Shown in pieces: positions 16,186 through 26,500 of a stretch of DNA of 64,000 bases. Numbering within the stretch: the first letter of the stretch is position 1; each line of letters opens with the position of its first letter. Source of the stretch: DASRDB01 sp035652815 (GTDB taxonomy: Bacteria; Chloroflexota; Ktedonobacteria; Ktedonobacterales; Ktedonobacteraceae); assembly GCA_035652815.1 (NCBI GenBank), contig DASRDB010000014.1, positions 210,798 through 274,797 of the forward strand. Reading direction: 5' to 3'. Both the position numbers and the translations under genes were made by a program. The notes under the pieces were generated by a model, which had not been told where the DNA came from, ran no database searches, and saw only the letters and a list, made by a program, of their open reading frames with translations.

Positions 16186-17094
16186 TTATTCCACGTAGCG
16201 ATAACGCGCCTCAGCGAAGGAGTAGACCCCGTAGGCAACGAGGCCAAGCGCGACAAGACCAAGCAAAACAGGGCCAAATGGTTGTTGAAGTAATTCTTTC
16301 AGGGCGGCGTCAAGGCCTTTCGCATCCTGCGGATTGTGTTTCAATGCCGCCACAATCAGGAAGATGCCAATAATAGTGAAAACAATGCCCAGCGCGGCAT
16401 AGCCGAACCTGCCGAGGAATATCACAGCCTTACGCATCCTGTCACTTAATTTGCCCAGGTGAAAACGACGCTGGAATTTGGCCGTCCAGGCGCGCGCAAA
16501 CAGGTAGATCGCCACGCCGAGGATGACCACACCGATAAAGGTGACAATAGCCACCCCAAAGGGGAAATGCAGCAGGCGACCTGTCCAGTCCTGGGCCATC
16601 GTGGTTGTACTCTTCTCGTAATCCTCCGCACCCGATACCAGTTTGTACGCGCCAAAGGCGAGGATAAGATAGGCCAGACCCACAACGCCGTAGCCGATAC
16701 GCGCAATAATGCCTTTGGCCTTGCTTCCCTCGTGTTCCTTGTCAAAAATGGCCTGCACAATGCTCCACAGTCCGAAAGCCAGCAGACCAATGGCGATCAA
16801 TGCCAGCAATACGCGCCCGAACGGCCACTTAAAGATCACATCCAGCGCGCCTTTCTGGTCTGTCACCTCGCCGCCGTGTCCAATCGCCAGCGTCACAGCC
16901 AGGCCGCCAACCAGCAAGTAGACAACACCCTTTGTCGCATATCCCACTCGCGCCAGCCGTTTGAACCATTTGTTTTCGGTCGCCTCACGTGCCGTTTCCT
17001 GGGCCTGCTGTGCCGTTTGCTTGACGTCATGCAAACCATCTTCGAGCCCTTTACCAGATTTGGTTGAGTGCGTTTTCGCTGTATCTGAACTCAC
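16186..17094 (-). CDS. DUF1206 family membrane protein (paralogue)
   Basis: 302 residues, six helices in three two-helix repeats, clearly related to the neighbouring gene along its whole length (RVGYATKGVVYLLVG, RIGYGVVGLAYLILA, RFGYAALGIVFTIIG). The N-terminal 45 residues are hydrophilic and contain a Gln/Ala/Glu coiled-coil-like stretch (KQTAQQAQETAREATENKW). Start at GTG 17094: AGGAGG lies 6 bp upstream, which rules out the ATG nine codons earlier. Tandem duplication with its downstream neighbour; role unknown. Confidence 0.88.
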   Translation of the reverse strand: MSSDTAKTHSTKSGKGLEDGLHDVKQTAQQAQETAREATENKWFKRLARVGYATKGVVYLLVGGLAVTLAIGHGGEVTDQKGALDVIFKWPFGRVLLALIAIGLLAFGLWSIVQAIFDKEHEGSKAKGIIARIGYGVVGLAYLILAFGAYKLVSGAEDYEKSTTTMAQDWTGRLLHFPFGVAIVTFIGVVILGVAIYLFARAWTAKFQRRFHLGKLSDRMRKAVIFLGRFGYAALGIVFTIIGIFLIVAALKHNPQDAKGLDAALKELLQQPFGPVLLGLVALGLVAYGVYSFAEARYRYVE

Positions 17095-17333
17095 CAGATA
17101 CCTCCTTTCGCGCCTTGTCATCGTTGACGGCGCTCTCCTTTTAGGATAAATTCCATTCAGGCCCCCTTTGCTTGCCTGAACAGTTGAAACTCTTGTTTGT
17201 TACACGTTTAATCCAGGCTTAATGCAGACTTCAGAAGACAAGCAACATGACCGGGTTGATAAACCGCAGCAAAATATGCCATGATGGAAACCAAAAGCAG
17301 CAAATTATCAGATTCACAAGGAGAGAACGCGGA

Positions 17334-18308
17334 ATGAAAGCAGTGTTATGTAAAGCATATGGCCCACCCGATTCGCTGGTTGTCGAGGAGGTGGAGTCGC
17401 CAAAGGCTGCGAGAGGACAGGCGGTGGTGAGCGTCAAGGCGTGCGGCGTGAATTTTCCCGACACGCTGATTATTCAAGGCAAATACCAGTTTCGACCGCC
17501 GATGCCATTTTCGCCCGGAAGCGAGATCGCGGGAGTCGTGAAAGAGATCGGCGAGGGAGTGGAGCGCGTGAAGCCAGGGGATAAAGTGATAGTCTTTACG
17601 GGCTGGGGTGGCTTTGCCGAGGAAGTGGTAGTCGAGGCAGGGAAGTTGATTCCTATGCCGCCGGGACTGGATTTTGTGACCGCTTCGGCCTTTATTTTAA
17701 CCTACGGCACGTCATATCATGCCTTGAAAGATCGGGCACAGTTGCGGGCAGGTGAAACGCTGCTGGTGCTGGGCGCGGCTGGCGGCGTGGGACTTGCGAC
17801 CGTTGAAATCGGCAAACAGATGGGGGCGCGGGTTATTGCCGCCGCTTCGAGCGATGAAAAGCTGGAGGTCTGCCGGCAACATGGGGCCGACGAGGTCATC
17901 AACTACTCAAAAGAGGACTTCCGCGAGCGTATCAAACAACTCACTGATGGCAAAGGCGTTGACGTGGTCTATGACCCGGTTGGAGGGAACTACACGGAGC
18001 CAGCGCTGCGCAGCATGGCCTGGAAAGGGCGTTACCTGGTGGTCGGCTTCGCGGCAGGGGATATTCCACGCGTTCCGCTCAACCTGACGCTGCTCAAAGG
18101 CTGCTCTATCGTGGGCGTTTTCTGGGGCGCGTTTACCGAACGCGAACCGCAGCGCAACCAGCAGAACATCGCGGAATTACTGACCTGGCTGGCTCAAGGC
18201 AAGCTGAAACCGCTTATTTCGGCGACCTATCCACTGGAACAGGCAAGCAAGGCGCTGAACGATATGATGAACCGGAAGGTGACGGGGAAGGTGGTGCTGG
18301 TGCCTTAA
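17334..18308 (+). CDS. zinc-independent quinone oxidoreductase (MDR superfamily)
   Basis: NADPH-dependent quinone or enone reductase of the medium-chain dehydrogenase family, 324 residues, cytosolic. N-terminal GroES-like domain (GSEIAGVVKEIGEGVERVKPGDKV); Rossmann domain with GAAGGVGLATVEIGKQMGA. The structural- and catalytic-zinc cysteines of alcohol dehydrogenases are absent, as expected for the QOR/Nqo1 branch. The start is ATG 17334 (MKAVLCKAYG), with AAGGAG 12 bp upstream; a 29-codon upstream extension lacks family similarity. The stop TAA directly abuts a TGTAGGGACGCG repeat. Confidence 0.93.
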   Translation: MKAVLCKAYGPPDSLVVEEVESPKAARGQAVVSVKACGVNFPDTLIIQGKYQFRPPMPFSPGSEIAGVVKEIGEGVERVKPGDKVIVFTGWGGFAEEVVVEAGKLIPMPPGLDFVTASAFILTYGTSYHALKDRAQLRAGETLLVLGAAGGVGLATVEIGKQMGARVIAAASSDEKLEVCRQHGADEVINYSKEDFRERIKQLTDGKGVDVVYDPVGGNYTEPALRSMAWKGRYLVVGFAAGDIPRVPLNLTLLKGCSIVGVFWGAFTEREPQRNQQNIAELLTWLAQGKLKPLISATYPLEQASKALNDMMNRKVTGKVVLVP

Positions 18309-18389
18309 TGTAGGGACGCGATTCATCGCGTCCACCTCGGCCTGGGATGGGGGTTGAGCGGGCAGGACGCGATGAATCGCGTCCCTACA
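18309..18389. repeat. intergenic palindrome, family B (TGTAGGGACGCG)
   Basis: 25-bp perfect arms beginning TGTAGGGACGCGATTCATCG, nested so that each arm is itself partly palindromic (CGCGATTCATCGCG). It starts at the base after the quinone oxidoreductase stop and lies between convergent genes. Confidence 0.95.
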
Positions 18390-18410
18390 GTTGGGTTTTC
18401 ATCAGGTTGC

Positions 18411-20504
18411 CTACGGTTTCCAGACCTGCACCGTCTGATCGAGGGAAGCGGAGGCAATCTGTTTGCCGTCGCCCGACCAGGAAAGGGAGCGCACATCGTC
18501 GGTATGACCGTTGTAGGTAAATTGCAGCGTACCATCAGCGGGATTCCAGACCTGCACCGTTTTATCGGCCCCGCCAGACGCGATGCGCTTGCTATCGGGC
18601 GACCAGCTCACCGCGTAGACGAAATCTGTGTGGCCGTGATAGACGAAGAGATGATCGCCATAAGCGCCATCAACCGCGTCCCATATCTGTACGGTCTGGT
18701 CATCTCCTGCAACGGCAAGCCGATTGCCATCAGGTGACCAGGAGATGGCCCAGAGCGGGCTGGCGTCGGGTTGATAGGTGTAGAGTACCTGCCCGTTCGA
18801 GACATTCCAGAGAATAACGGAACCGTCCGCGCTGGCGGAGGCGAGACGCAGCCCATCAGGCGACCAGGCGAGCGAGTAGACCGGGCCGCTATGCCCCGAG
18901 AAAACACGGCGATTGCCACCATCGGCGGCATCCCAGACATGCACGAGGAGGTCGCCACCTGCTGAGGCGAGGCGCTGCCCATCAGGCGACCAGGCGGTTG
19001 TCCAGACCCAGGAAGTATGGCCTTTATAAACATAGAATTGATCGCCGAAGCCTGCGTCCCAGACCTGCACAGTCTGGTCATAGCCGCAGGAGGCAATGCG
19101 TTGCCCGTTCGGAGACCAGGCGGCGCAATAGACCGAATCCTTATGACCATGATACACAACGCGGTTATTCCCATCGGCAGCATTCCAGACCTGCGCAGTC
19201 GTGTCACTGCTGGCCGACACAATACGTGGCTGGCCAGGTGCCCAGGCCGCCGACCAGACCCACATGGAATGCCCGCGAAACGTATACAGGGCCTGCGTGT
19301 TCGGTCCGCGAGCAGGTGGCGAATGCGAAGCACTCGATTGATGGGTCAGAATATAGGTGCCGAGGCCAGCCGCGCCAGCAACAGCCAGTCCGGCCAGACC
19401 TAGCAAGGCTGTTCTGCGAGAAATGCGCGCCGGAGGAATGAGTACCGAGGTAGATTTATCACCAGTCTTGACCGGGTGTTCATATAAAGATGAAGTTTCC
19501 GTCGGCATGGGTGTGGTAGCGAGGTCACGATTTTCGGGCGGCCGGGGAGCAAGGTCAACCTGGTTTCCTTCTACAGGTAACGGAGCCGAATCGGACGAGA
19601 GGGAACCTGAAACAGGTGAGGGGAAAATGAGCGGTCGGCTGCGTCCAGCGTTGAAATCGTTTGAAAGCTCCTCAGGAGAAGCCGTCTGGCGATAGGCTTC
19701 CTCAAGGGCAAGGGCGAAATCGAGTATGGAGGGATAGCGCTCCTTCGGGTCTTTCGCCAGGGCCTTCATAATCACCTTCTCCACCTCTTCGGGGAGAGTC
19801 GGCACTTTTTCACGCAAAGAAGGAGGGGGAACCATCGTATGCTTTACCGCGATTTCGGTAAACGAGCCGTGAAAGGGCCGGTCGCCGCAAATCCATTCAT
19901 AGACAACGACGGCGAGCGCGTACTGGTCGCTGGCGGGAACAGCCTGGGATTGAATCTGCTCCGGGGCCATGTAGGCGACGGTACCCGCGATTTCCTGCAT
20001 GCCCTGCGTACTTTCGTAACGCGAACTTTGTGAGATCAGGGCGATACCAAAATCGCTGATTAAGAGTTCGTTATGCCGACCAATCAGAATATTTTCAGGC
20101 TTGATATCGCGATGAATGACTTTCTGCTCGTGGGCATATTGCAGAGCGGTGGCAAGCTGCATGACATAATAGACAACCGGATTGAGGGGCAGGCGTGTGC
20201 CACGCGGATAGCGCTTACGCATCGTTCCATTGGGCGCGTAATCCACCACCAGGTAAGGAATATCGCCCTCGACGCCAAATTCAAGCACGCGCACGATATT
20301 CGGATGAGCAAGGCGGGCAACGGTGCGCGCTTCATTCAGAAACGGAGCAATATCCTCGCTTTCCAGACGCGTATGCAATACCTTTATCGCAGCCTGGGTA
20401 TCGAGAAACACGTGCTGACCCAGGTAGACTTCGGCGAAGCCTCCCTGACCTAATAAGCGCACCAGCCGGTAGTTTCCAAGCTTCTGCCCTACATGGTCTG
20501 TCAT
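18411..20504 (-). CDS. Ser/Thr protein kinase with C-terminal WD40 propeller
   Basis: Hanks-type (PknB-like) transmembrane kinase, 697 residues. Kinase domain about 12-270: glycine loop GQGGFAEVYLG, Lys41, HRD (His131-Asp133), DFG Asp151, APE (MAPEQI). A Pro/Ser-rich linker follows, then a single hydrophobic helix (about 369-388, preceded by RISRR). The remaining 290 residues contain seven WD40 repeats (VWSAAWAPGQPRIVSASSD-type), forming a complete extracytoplasmic propeller. The kinase is therefore inside and the sensor outside. The ATG has GGAG nearby. Such kinase-propeller fusions are typical of Ktedonobacteria. Targets unknown. Confidence 0.93.
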   Translation of the reverse strand: MTDHVGQKLGNYRLVRLLGQGGFAEVYLGQHVFLDTQAAIKVLHTRLESEDIAPFLNEARTVARLAHPNIVRVLEFGVEGDIPYLVVDYAPNGTMRKRYPRGTRLPLNPVVYYVMQLATALQYAHEQKVIHRDIKPENILIGRHNELLISDFGIALISQSSRYESTQGMQEIAGTVAYMAPEQIQSQAVPASDQYALAVVVYEWICGDRPFHGSFTEIAVKHTMVPPPSLREKVPTLPEEVEKVIMKALAKDPKERYPSILDFALALEEAYRQTASPEELSNDFNAGRSRPLIFPSPVSGSLSSDSAPLPVEGNQVDLAPRPPENRDLATTPMPTETSSLYEHPVKTGDKSTSVLIPPARISRRTALLGLAGLAVAGAAGLGTYILTHQSSASHSPPARGPNTQALYTFRGHSMWVWSAAWAPGQPRIVSASSDTTAQVWNAADGNNRVVYHGHKDSVYCAAWSPNGQRIASCGYDQTVQVWDAGFGDQFYVYKGHTSWVWTTAWSPDGQRLASAGGDLLVHVWDAADGGNRRVFSGHSGPVYSLAWSPDGLRLASASADGSVILWNVSNGQVLYTYQPDASPLWAISWSPDGNRLAVAGDDQTVQIWDAVDGAYGDHLFVYHGHTDFVYAVSWSPDSKRIASGGADKTVQVWNPADGTLQFTYNGHTDDVRSLSWSGDGKQIASASLDQTVQVWKP

Positions 20505-20823
20505 GCACTGCTCCGAATCTAATTCATAGCTTATTTCTTCCAGGCTATTCTAGAGAATTGTACTGTGCGCGTCAAGCAACTAAACATGGAAAAGTGAGGA
20601 AGCCATCCGTCGAGCAGAGGAGCCGGAAGCCACCCGCACGGGGATGGCTCTCCAAGCCGGGGCATATGGTAGAGCCATCCCCGTGCGGGTGGCTTCCGGT
20701 CGCCCCACATGCTTTCGTTTCCATCACACTACCATTCACACCAATCTCATTATTCTTGCTCTTTTAGCGTGATAGTTTGATAATAGGGATGTATTTTCCA
20801 TTCTAGAAACGATGGAGCGCAAG
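20505..20823. other. spacer between divergent kinase and molybdenum hydroxylase
   Basis: No gene. It contains a long family C palindrome (20623-20699); the remainder presumably holds the two divergent promoters, which I could not place with confidence. Confidence 0.6.
20623..20699. repeat. long palindrome, family C
   Basis: Perfect 29-bp arms beginning CCGGAAGCCACCCGCACGGG, separated by a 19-bp loop. The core CACCCGCAcGGGGATG is shared with the palindrome at 43868. Confidence 0.95.
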
Positions 20824-23280
20824 ATGATCGAAACGAAGCTACCACGCGGATTGGAACGCCGCATAGAAGATGTCCGGCTCATCACGGGCAAGGGACATTA
20901 TGTCGATGATGTGAGGTTACCAGAAGGGCGGCCTGCTGTCTTGCATATGGCGGTTACGCGCAGTCCATACGGACATGCGAACATTGATAACATCAATTTA
21001 GAGGCGGCGCGTGCTTTGCCGGGAGTAGTCGCGGCCTTTAGCGGGGCCGAACTGGTAAACGATTTACCTGCCATCGAGCCGATACCAATGCCTGTGCGCG
21101 ATTTGAAGAAGCCGGTGCGCAAGCCACTGGCGGTAGGGAAGGCGCGATTTGTTGGCGACCCGGTAGCGGTGGCGCTGGCTGAAGACCCCTACACGGCACA
21201 GGATGCGCGGGATATGGTAGAGGTGGAGTACACGCCTCTGCCTGCCGTCACCGACCCGGAGGCCGCGCTGCAAGAGGGCGCGCCGCTCTTGTATGAAGAG
21301 TTTGGCACTAACATGGCGTTTCGCTCTCGAACGGGAGGCGGCGATATTCGGGCCGCGTTCGAGCAGGCAGATCAGACGGTGCGGCTGAGAGTGGTCAACC
21401 AGCGCGTTGCGCCTGCTTCGTTGGAAGGCCGGGCCTGCCTGTTTGACTATGACCCACAAAGCGGACAGTTCTCGGCCTGGGTATCCTCACAGGCTATCTA
21501 CACGGCCAGGGAGACGCTGGCGCGCTACACGGGCGTACCTCGCGAGCGCATTCATGTGTATAACGCGGAAGTGGGCGGCGGCTTCGGCTCCAAAACCAAT
21601 TTCGGAGGTGAAGAACTGATCGCGGCAGTGCTGGCTGTAAAGTTGGGCAGGCCTGTCAAGTGGGTCGAGAGCCGCAGCGAGAATCTGGCAGCACAGACGC
21701 ATGGTCGCGGGCAGATTAACTACATCGAGGCAGCCTTCAAAAAGGACGGAACGCTGCTCGCCATTCGCGTACATACCATTGCCGACCTGGGCGCGTACCT
21801 GGCTGGCTCGACGATGCTGGTGCCAAACGGAACGCCATCGATGCTCAACGGGCCATACAAATTGCAAGCCGTACAGAGCCAGGTAGTGGGCGCATTTACT
21901 AACAAGACCCCTACGGCAGCGTATCGCGGGGCGGGCAGACCGGAGGCCACCTATATCCTTGAGCGAACAATGGATCGCATCGCCCATGTCCTGCATATGG
22001 ACCCGGCGGAAGTGCGCAGGCGCAATCTGATCGAACCGGGTGCCTTCCCCTATAAAACGCCTGCCGGGCCGGAATACGATAGCGGCAACTATGCGGCGGC
22101 GCTCGATAAGGCGTTGGAACTGGCGGACTATGCCGGGTGGCGGGCAAAGCAGGAGGAACAGCGCAAGGCGAATAGCTCGCGTTTGATGGGTATCGGAGTC
22201 ACCACCTTTGTCGAGGTTTCGGGTGGGGCTATCTCGCGCCCAGGCATGCCACGCGACTCTGCAACAGTGCGTATCCACCGCGACGGCACGCTTGAAGTGA
22301 TGAGCGGCGTGGCAACCAATGGACAGGGACACTACACGGCTTTCGCTCAAATCGCGGCCCAGGTATTCGGCGTGCCGGGAAACCAGGTGAAAGTGCGCAT
22401 GAATGACACGACGCTGCCAGCCTTCGGCATCGGCACCTTTGGCAGTCGCACTACCCAGATTTCTGGCAGCGTGGTCTATCTCGCTGCGGAGGCCGTGAAA
22501 CAGAAGGCGCTGCAGGTTGCGGCGCGGCACCTGGAAGCGGCAGTAGATGACCTGGAACTGGCGGAGGGCAAAATCTGCGTGCGCGGCGTGCCTTCGCGTT
22601 CCGTCTCGCTCGGCGAACTGGCGCGCATGGTGGAGGAACAGCCCGACCTGATCGAGCGTGAAGCGCCCAATCCAGTCAACGGCGCGCCTATCGAAGGGCT
22701 GGCAGCATGGCGCGATTTCCTGCCCTCGAATGCGACCTATTCATCGGGCACGCATGTAGCGGTGGTCGAGGTCGATAGCGAGACGGGCGACGTACATATC
22801 TTGCGCTACGTAGTAGTTGATGACTGCGGGCGCGTCCTCAACCACTATCTGGCAGACGCGCAGGTACATGGAGCCTTGACACAGGGCATTGGCCAGGCGC
22901 TCTACGAGGAAGCGCTGTATGGCGAGGATGGGCAACTGCTCGCCAGCACGCTCATGGACTACACCATGCCAAATACCCTGCAAGTACCCACGTATATTAC
23001 GGATATGGTCGAAACAGCCTCGCCAATCAACCCGTTAGGCGCGAAAGGCATAGGTGAAGGAGGCACCATTGGCGCGCCACCTACCATTGTGAATGCGGTG
23101 CTGGACGCGCTTTCACCACTCGGCATTTCGACCATCGACATGCCTCTGCGACCGCAAAAGGTGTGGGGGCTGATTCAAGCGGCGCATAATGGAACCTTGC
23201 AACAGCCTGACCCTGTGCCGCCGCCGGTATTCACTGAGGACAGCGAGGAGGAAGGCCAGGCTCCTACGATTACCATCTAG
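20824..23280 (+). CDS. xanthine dehydrogenase/CoxL-family molybdopterin-binding subunit
   Basis: Large molybdopterin subunit of the molybdenum hydroxylase superfamily, 818 residues. Conserved landmarks: N-terminal RLITGKGHYVDDV, the GGGFGSK dithiolene loop, AYRGAGRPEA (about 364-373) and the catalytic Glu in KGIGEGGTIGAPP near the C-terminus. The AYRGAGR loop, instead of AYxCSFR, shows this is not form I carbon monoxide dehydrogenase; it belongs to the form II or other-hydroxylase group, substrate unknown. ATG 20824 is preferred (GGAG 6 bp upstream). Genes for the FAD and 2Fe-2S subunits, normally adjacent, are absent here. Confidence 0.92.
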   Translation: MIETKLPRGLERRIEDVRLITGKGHYVDDVRLPEGRPAVLHMAVTRSPYGHANIDNINLEAARALPGVVAAFSGAELVNDLPAIEPIPMPVRDLKKPVRKPLAVGKARFVGDPVAVALAEDPYTAQDARDMVEVEYTPLPAVTDPEAALQEGAPLLYEEFGTNMAFRSRTGGGDIRAAFEQADQTVRLRVVNQRVAPASLEGRACLFDYDPQSGQFSAWVSSQAIYTARETLARYTGVPRERIHVYNAEVGGGFGSKTNFGGEELIAAVLAVKLGRPVKWVESRSENLAAQTHGRGQINYIEAAFKKDGTLLAIRVHTIADLGAYLAGSTMLVPNGTPSMLNGPYKLQAVQSQVVGAFTNKTPTAAYRGAGRPEATYILERTMDRIAHVLHMDPAEVRRRNLIEPGAFPYKTPAGPEYDSGNYAAALDKALELADYAGWRAKQEEQRKANSSRLMGIGVTTFVEVSGGAISRPGMPRDSATVRIHRDGTLEVMSGVATNGQGHYTAFAQIAAQVFGVPGNQVKVRMNDTTLPAFGIGTFGSRTTQISGSVVYLAAEAVKQKALQVAARHLEAAVDDLELAEGKICVRGVPSRSVSLGELARMVEEQPDLIEREAPNPVNGAPIEGLAAWRDFLPSNATYSSGTHVAVVEVDSETGDVHILRYVVVDDCGRVLNHYLADAQVHGALTQGIGQALYEEALYGEDGQLLASTLMDYTMPNTLQVPTYITDMVETASPINPLGAKGIGEGGTIGAPPTIVNAVLDALSPLGISTIDMPLRPQKVWGLIQAAHNGTLQQPDPVPPPVFTEDSEEEGQAPTITI

Positions 23281-23330
23281 GCAGACCATCCTGACCTGCA
23301 TAGATAAACGTTCAGAAAATAATTGGGCAT

Positions 23331-23360
23331 TGTAGGGACGTGATTTATCGCGTCCCTACA
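23331..23360. repeat. short family B palindrome
   Basis: TGTAGGGACGTGATTTATCG...CGTCCCTACA: 30-bp nearly perfect palindrome, about 50 bp past the molybdenum hydroxylase stop. Confidence 0.9.
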
Positions 23361-23510
23361 AGCATATTCCTCAGCAATATGCACATGTTCCTGGCATTTC
23401 ACATCGAATTTGTTCGATTTTCTTGCTTTGCTCAAAACGGATGAGGTATGCTCATGACCAGGATAGCGAGATACTCTGGGGTAAGGGTTGGTAGAAAAGG
23501 AGTGGTTTTC

Positions 23511-26500
23511 GTGGTGAAGCAACGAGTGAAGCAGCGACTTGGACAGTATCGCTTGCTCGAACAACTGGGACAGGGAGGGTTTTCCGAAGTCTACCTGGGA
23601 GAGCATATCTATCTGAAAACGCGGGCGGCGATCAAAATACTCAACATGCGGCTGGATAGTCATGAACTGGATAATTTCTTGCGCGAGGCGCGCACGCTTG
23701 CCAACCTGGATCATCCGCATATCGTGCGCGTGCTTGATTTCGGATTAGAGGAACATCTCCCCTATCTTGTTCTCGCTTTCGCGCCGCATGGCTCCATGCG
23801 CCAGCGCTATTCCGCCGGTTCAATTTTATCGCTCTCGCAAATCGTTCCCTATGCAAAAGATATCGCCAGCGCCTTACAATACGCGCACGAACATTCACTG
23901 GTACACGGAGATATTAAGCCCGAGAATATCTTGATCGGGCGCAACGAAGAACTGCTGCTGAGCGATTTCGGACTGGCTATCGTCAGCCGTCAGGCGCAGC
24001 AGACGCAAGAACATGAAATCAGCGGCACCGTTGCCTATATGGCTCCTGAGCAATTTCTGGGCAGGCCCCTTCCCGCCAGCGATCAGTACGGGTTGGGGCT
24101 GGTTGTGTACGAATGGCTCTGCGGAAACCGACCTTTCTCCGGTTCGCTGAGCGAAATCGCCATGCAACACCTGCATGTTCCACCGCCGCCACTGCGCGAG
24201 CGAATACCAGATATCCCGCCTGCCGTTGAAGCAGTGGTTATGAGGGCATTGGAAAAAGACCCCGAAGATCGCTTTGCCACGATTGCGCACTTCGCCCAGG
24301 CGCTTGAAGAAGCCTGGAAAGCGTCTTCCGGCCTTGAAATGGACGACAGGAATAGCGTTAGCGGGCAAGAATACACCGCAAAAACAGCCGTTTCTCACAC
24401 TATGCCCCTCTGGCATATGCCTTTCCGCCGCAACCCTTGTTTTACGGGACGCGACCTGTTGCTGATGCAGATACACGAGCAACTTGCTGCCGGGCCGCTT
24501 GCCATTACCGGTCTGGGAGGCATCGGCAAGACGCAAACGGTTATCGAGTATGCCTATCGCTACCAATCCTCCTACACCGCCCTCTTCCTGATACGTGCCG
24601 GAACCTATGAAAGCATCATAGCGGATTTTGTGGCGCTGGCTGCCACGCTCCAGTTGCCGGAAAAGGCTGAGCAGGAGCAGCAGCAGACGATACTGGCGGT
24701 GAAACGCTGGCTGGCACTGCACAAAGGCTGGCTGCTGATTTTTGATAACGTAGAGGATTTCCGCATGGTCAGCGAGTTTATGCCTCCGACTAACACGGGA
24801 CACATCCTGTTAACAACGCGCTCTCAAGCGACCGGGCCATTTGCAGAGCGGATCGAGTTGGAGAAAATGCCACTTGACGAGGGGGCGCTGTTGCTGCTGC
24901 GCAGAGCGAAGCGCGTGCCAATGGAAGCGAGCAAGGCCCAGGCATACGGGCCGGATTTCATCGAAGCGCGGGACATCTGCAAGCTGCTGGATGGCTTGCC
25001 GCTTGCCCTCGACCAGGCGGGGGCGTATATCGAGGAGACAGGCTGCACGCTGTACGATTACCTGCAACACTATCGCGAGCAGCGCAGCCGCCTGCTGACA
25101 TGGCGCGGAACGCAGGTCGAATTGCATAGCGAACCGGTCAGCACGACGTTTTTTCTCTCGTTTGAAAAGGTCGAGCAAAGCAGCCCTCTGGCGGCAGATC
25201 TATTGCGGGCCTGCGCGTTCCTGCACCCTGATGAGATTCCAGAGGAACTGCTATTGCAGGGCGCGAGCGAGTTAGGGGAGCAGGTAGCAAGCATAACAGG
25301 CGAGGCAAGCGGCCTCGCTCTCGCGCTGTCCACCCTGCGCACCTACTCTCTGATGCGCCGTCATAGCGAGAAGAAAACCCTCTCACTACACCGGCTGGTA
25401 CAAACGGTCATCATCGATAGCATGGACGCCGAAGCGCAGCAGCGCTGGGTGCGACGAGTCACGAAAGCTTTGCATAAAGTGTTTCCCGAGGCAAGCGATG
25501 TGACGAAATGGCCGCTCTGCGAAAGATATCTGCCGCAGGTGTATCACTGTCTGTACCATATTACTTCCCGGAGCCTGATCTTTCCAGAAGCAGCCAGTTT
25601 GTTCAATCGCGCCGGGTTATACGCATTGGAGCGAGCGGAGTATGGGCAAGCATCGCTCTTATTGCGACAGGCACTGGATATGCGCCTTGAACTGTATGGA
25701 TACGAGCATCCTGACGTGCCAGAGAGCCTGAATGATCTCGCGAGCTGCTATCTGCTGCAAGGTGATTACGAGCAGGCGGAGGACTACTACCAGCAGGCGC
25801 TTGTCATCCAGGAGCGGCTACAAGGATTAATACATACTGACGTGGCAGTAGCGCTCAATAATCTGGGCATGCTCAACTACCAACTTGGCAGGTACTCGAT
25901 AGCGGAAACATTGTTGAAGCGAGCTTTACATATCTGGGAACAACTGGGCATTACTGAACATAGCGACCTTGCGCGGACGCTCAATAACCTGGCGCTGCTC
26001 TATCATCGTAAGAAGCAGTATTCAGAAGCCGAAACGCTCTACCTGCGCGGCATTGCGATGTGGGAGCATTTGTACGGCGCGGTTCATCCTGACCATGCCG
26101 TAAACCTCAACAACCTGGCGCACCTGTATATGCAACAGCAAAAGGCGCAAGAGGCCGAGGCGCTTTTCAAGCGGGTGCTGGCGATTCGCGAGCAAACACT
26201 TGGGCCGGAGCATCCTGATATGGCGCGCAACCTGACCTTCCTGGCCCGCCTTTACATGCAGCAGTGGAGATACAACGAGGCGGAGTACCTGCTGAAAGAG
26301 GCTTTGCGCATTCGCCGCCATGCCTTTGGCCCCGACCATCCCGACGTAGCCTGCACGCTGCACGAACTCGCCACCTTCTATTTTCGGCGCGAACACCTTG
26401 CCGAGGCTGAAGAGCGCTATCAACAGGCCCTGCGCATCCAGGAGCAGGTATTCGGCCCCGACCACCCTCTCACGGCGCAATTGCTCAAGGAATACGCCAT

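Noticed and set aside
21487..22530. Minus-strand frame of 347 codons inside the molybdenum hydroxylase gene
   Set aside because: Antisense to a well conserved catalytic region, rich in Arg/His/Cys as expected of a shadow frame, no ribosome site.
20824..23280. Assignment as carbon monoxide dehydrogenase CoxL
   Set aside because: The active-site loop is AYRGAGR, not AYxCSFR, and coxS/coxM are not adjacent.
23895..24803. Minus-strand frame of 302 codons inside the kinase-NB-ARC gene
   Set aside because: Antisense to the conserved kinase motifs and P-loop; no promoter or ribosome site.
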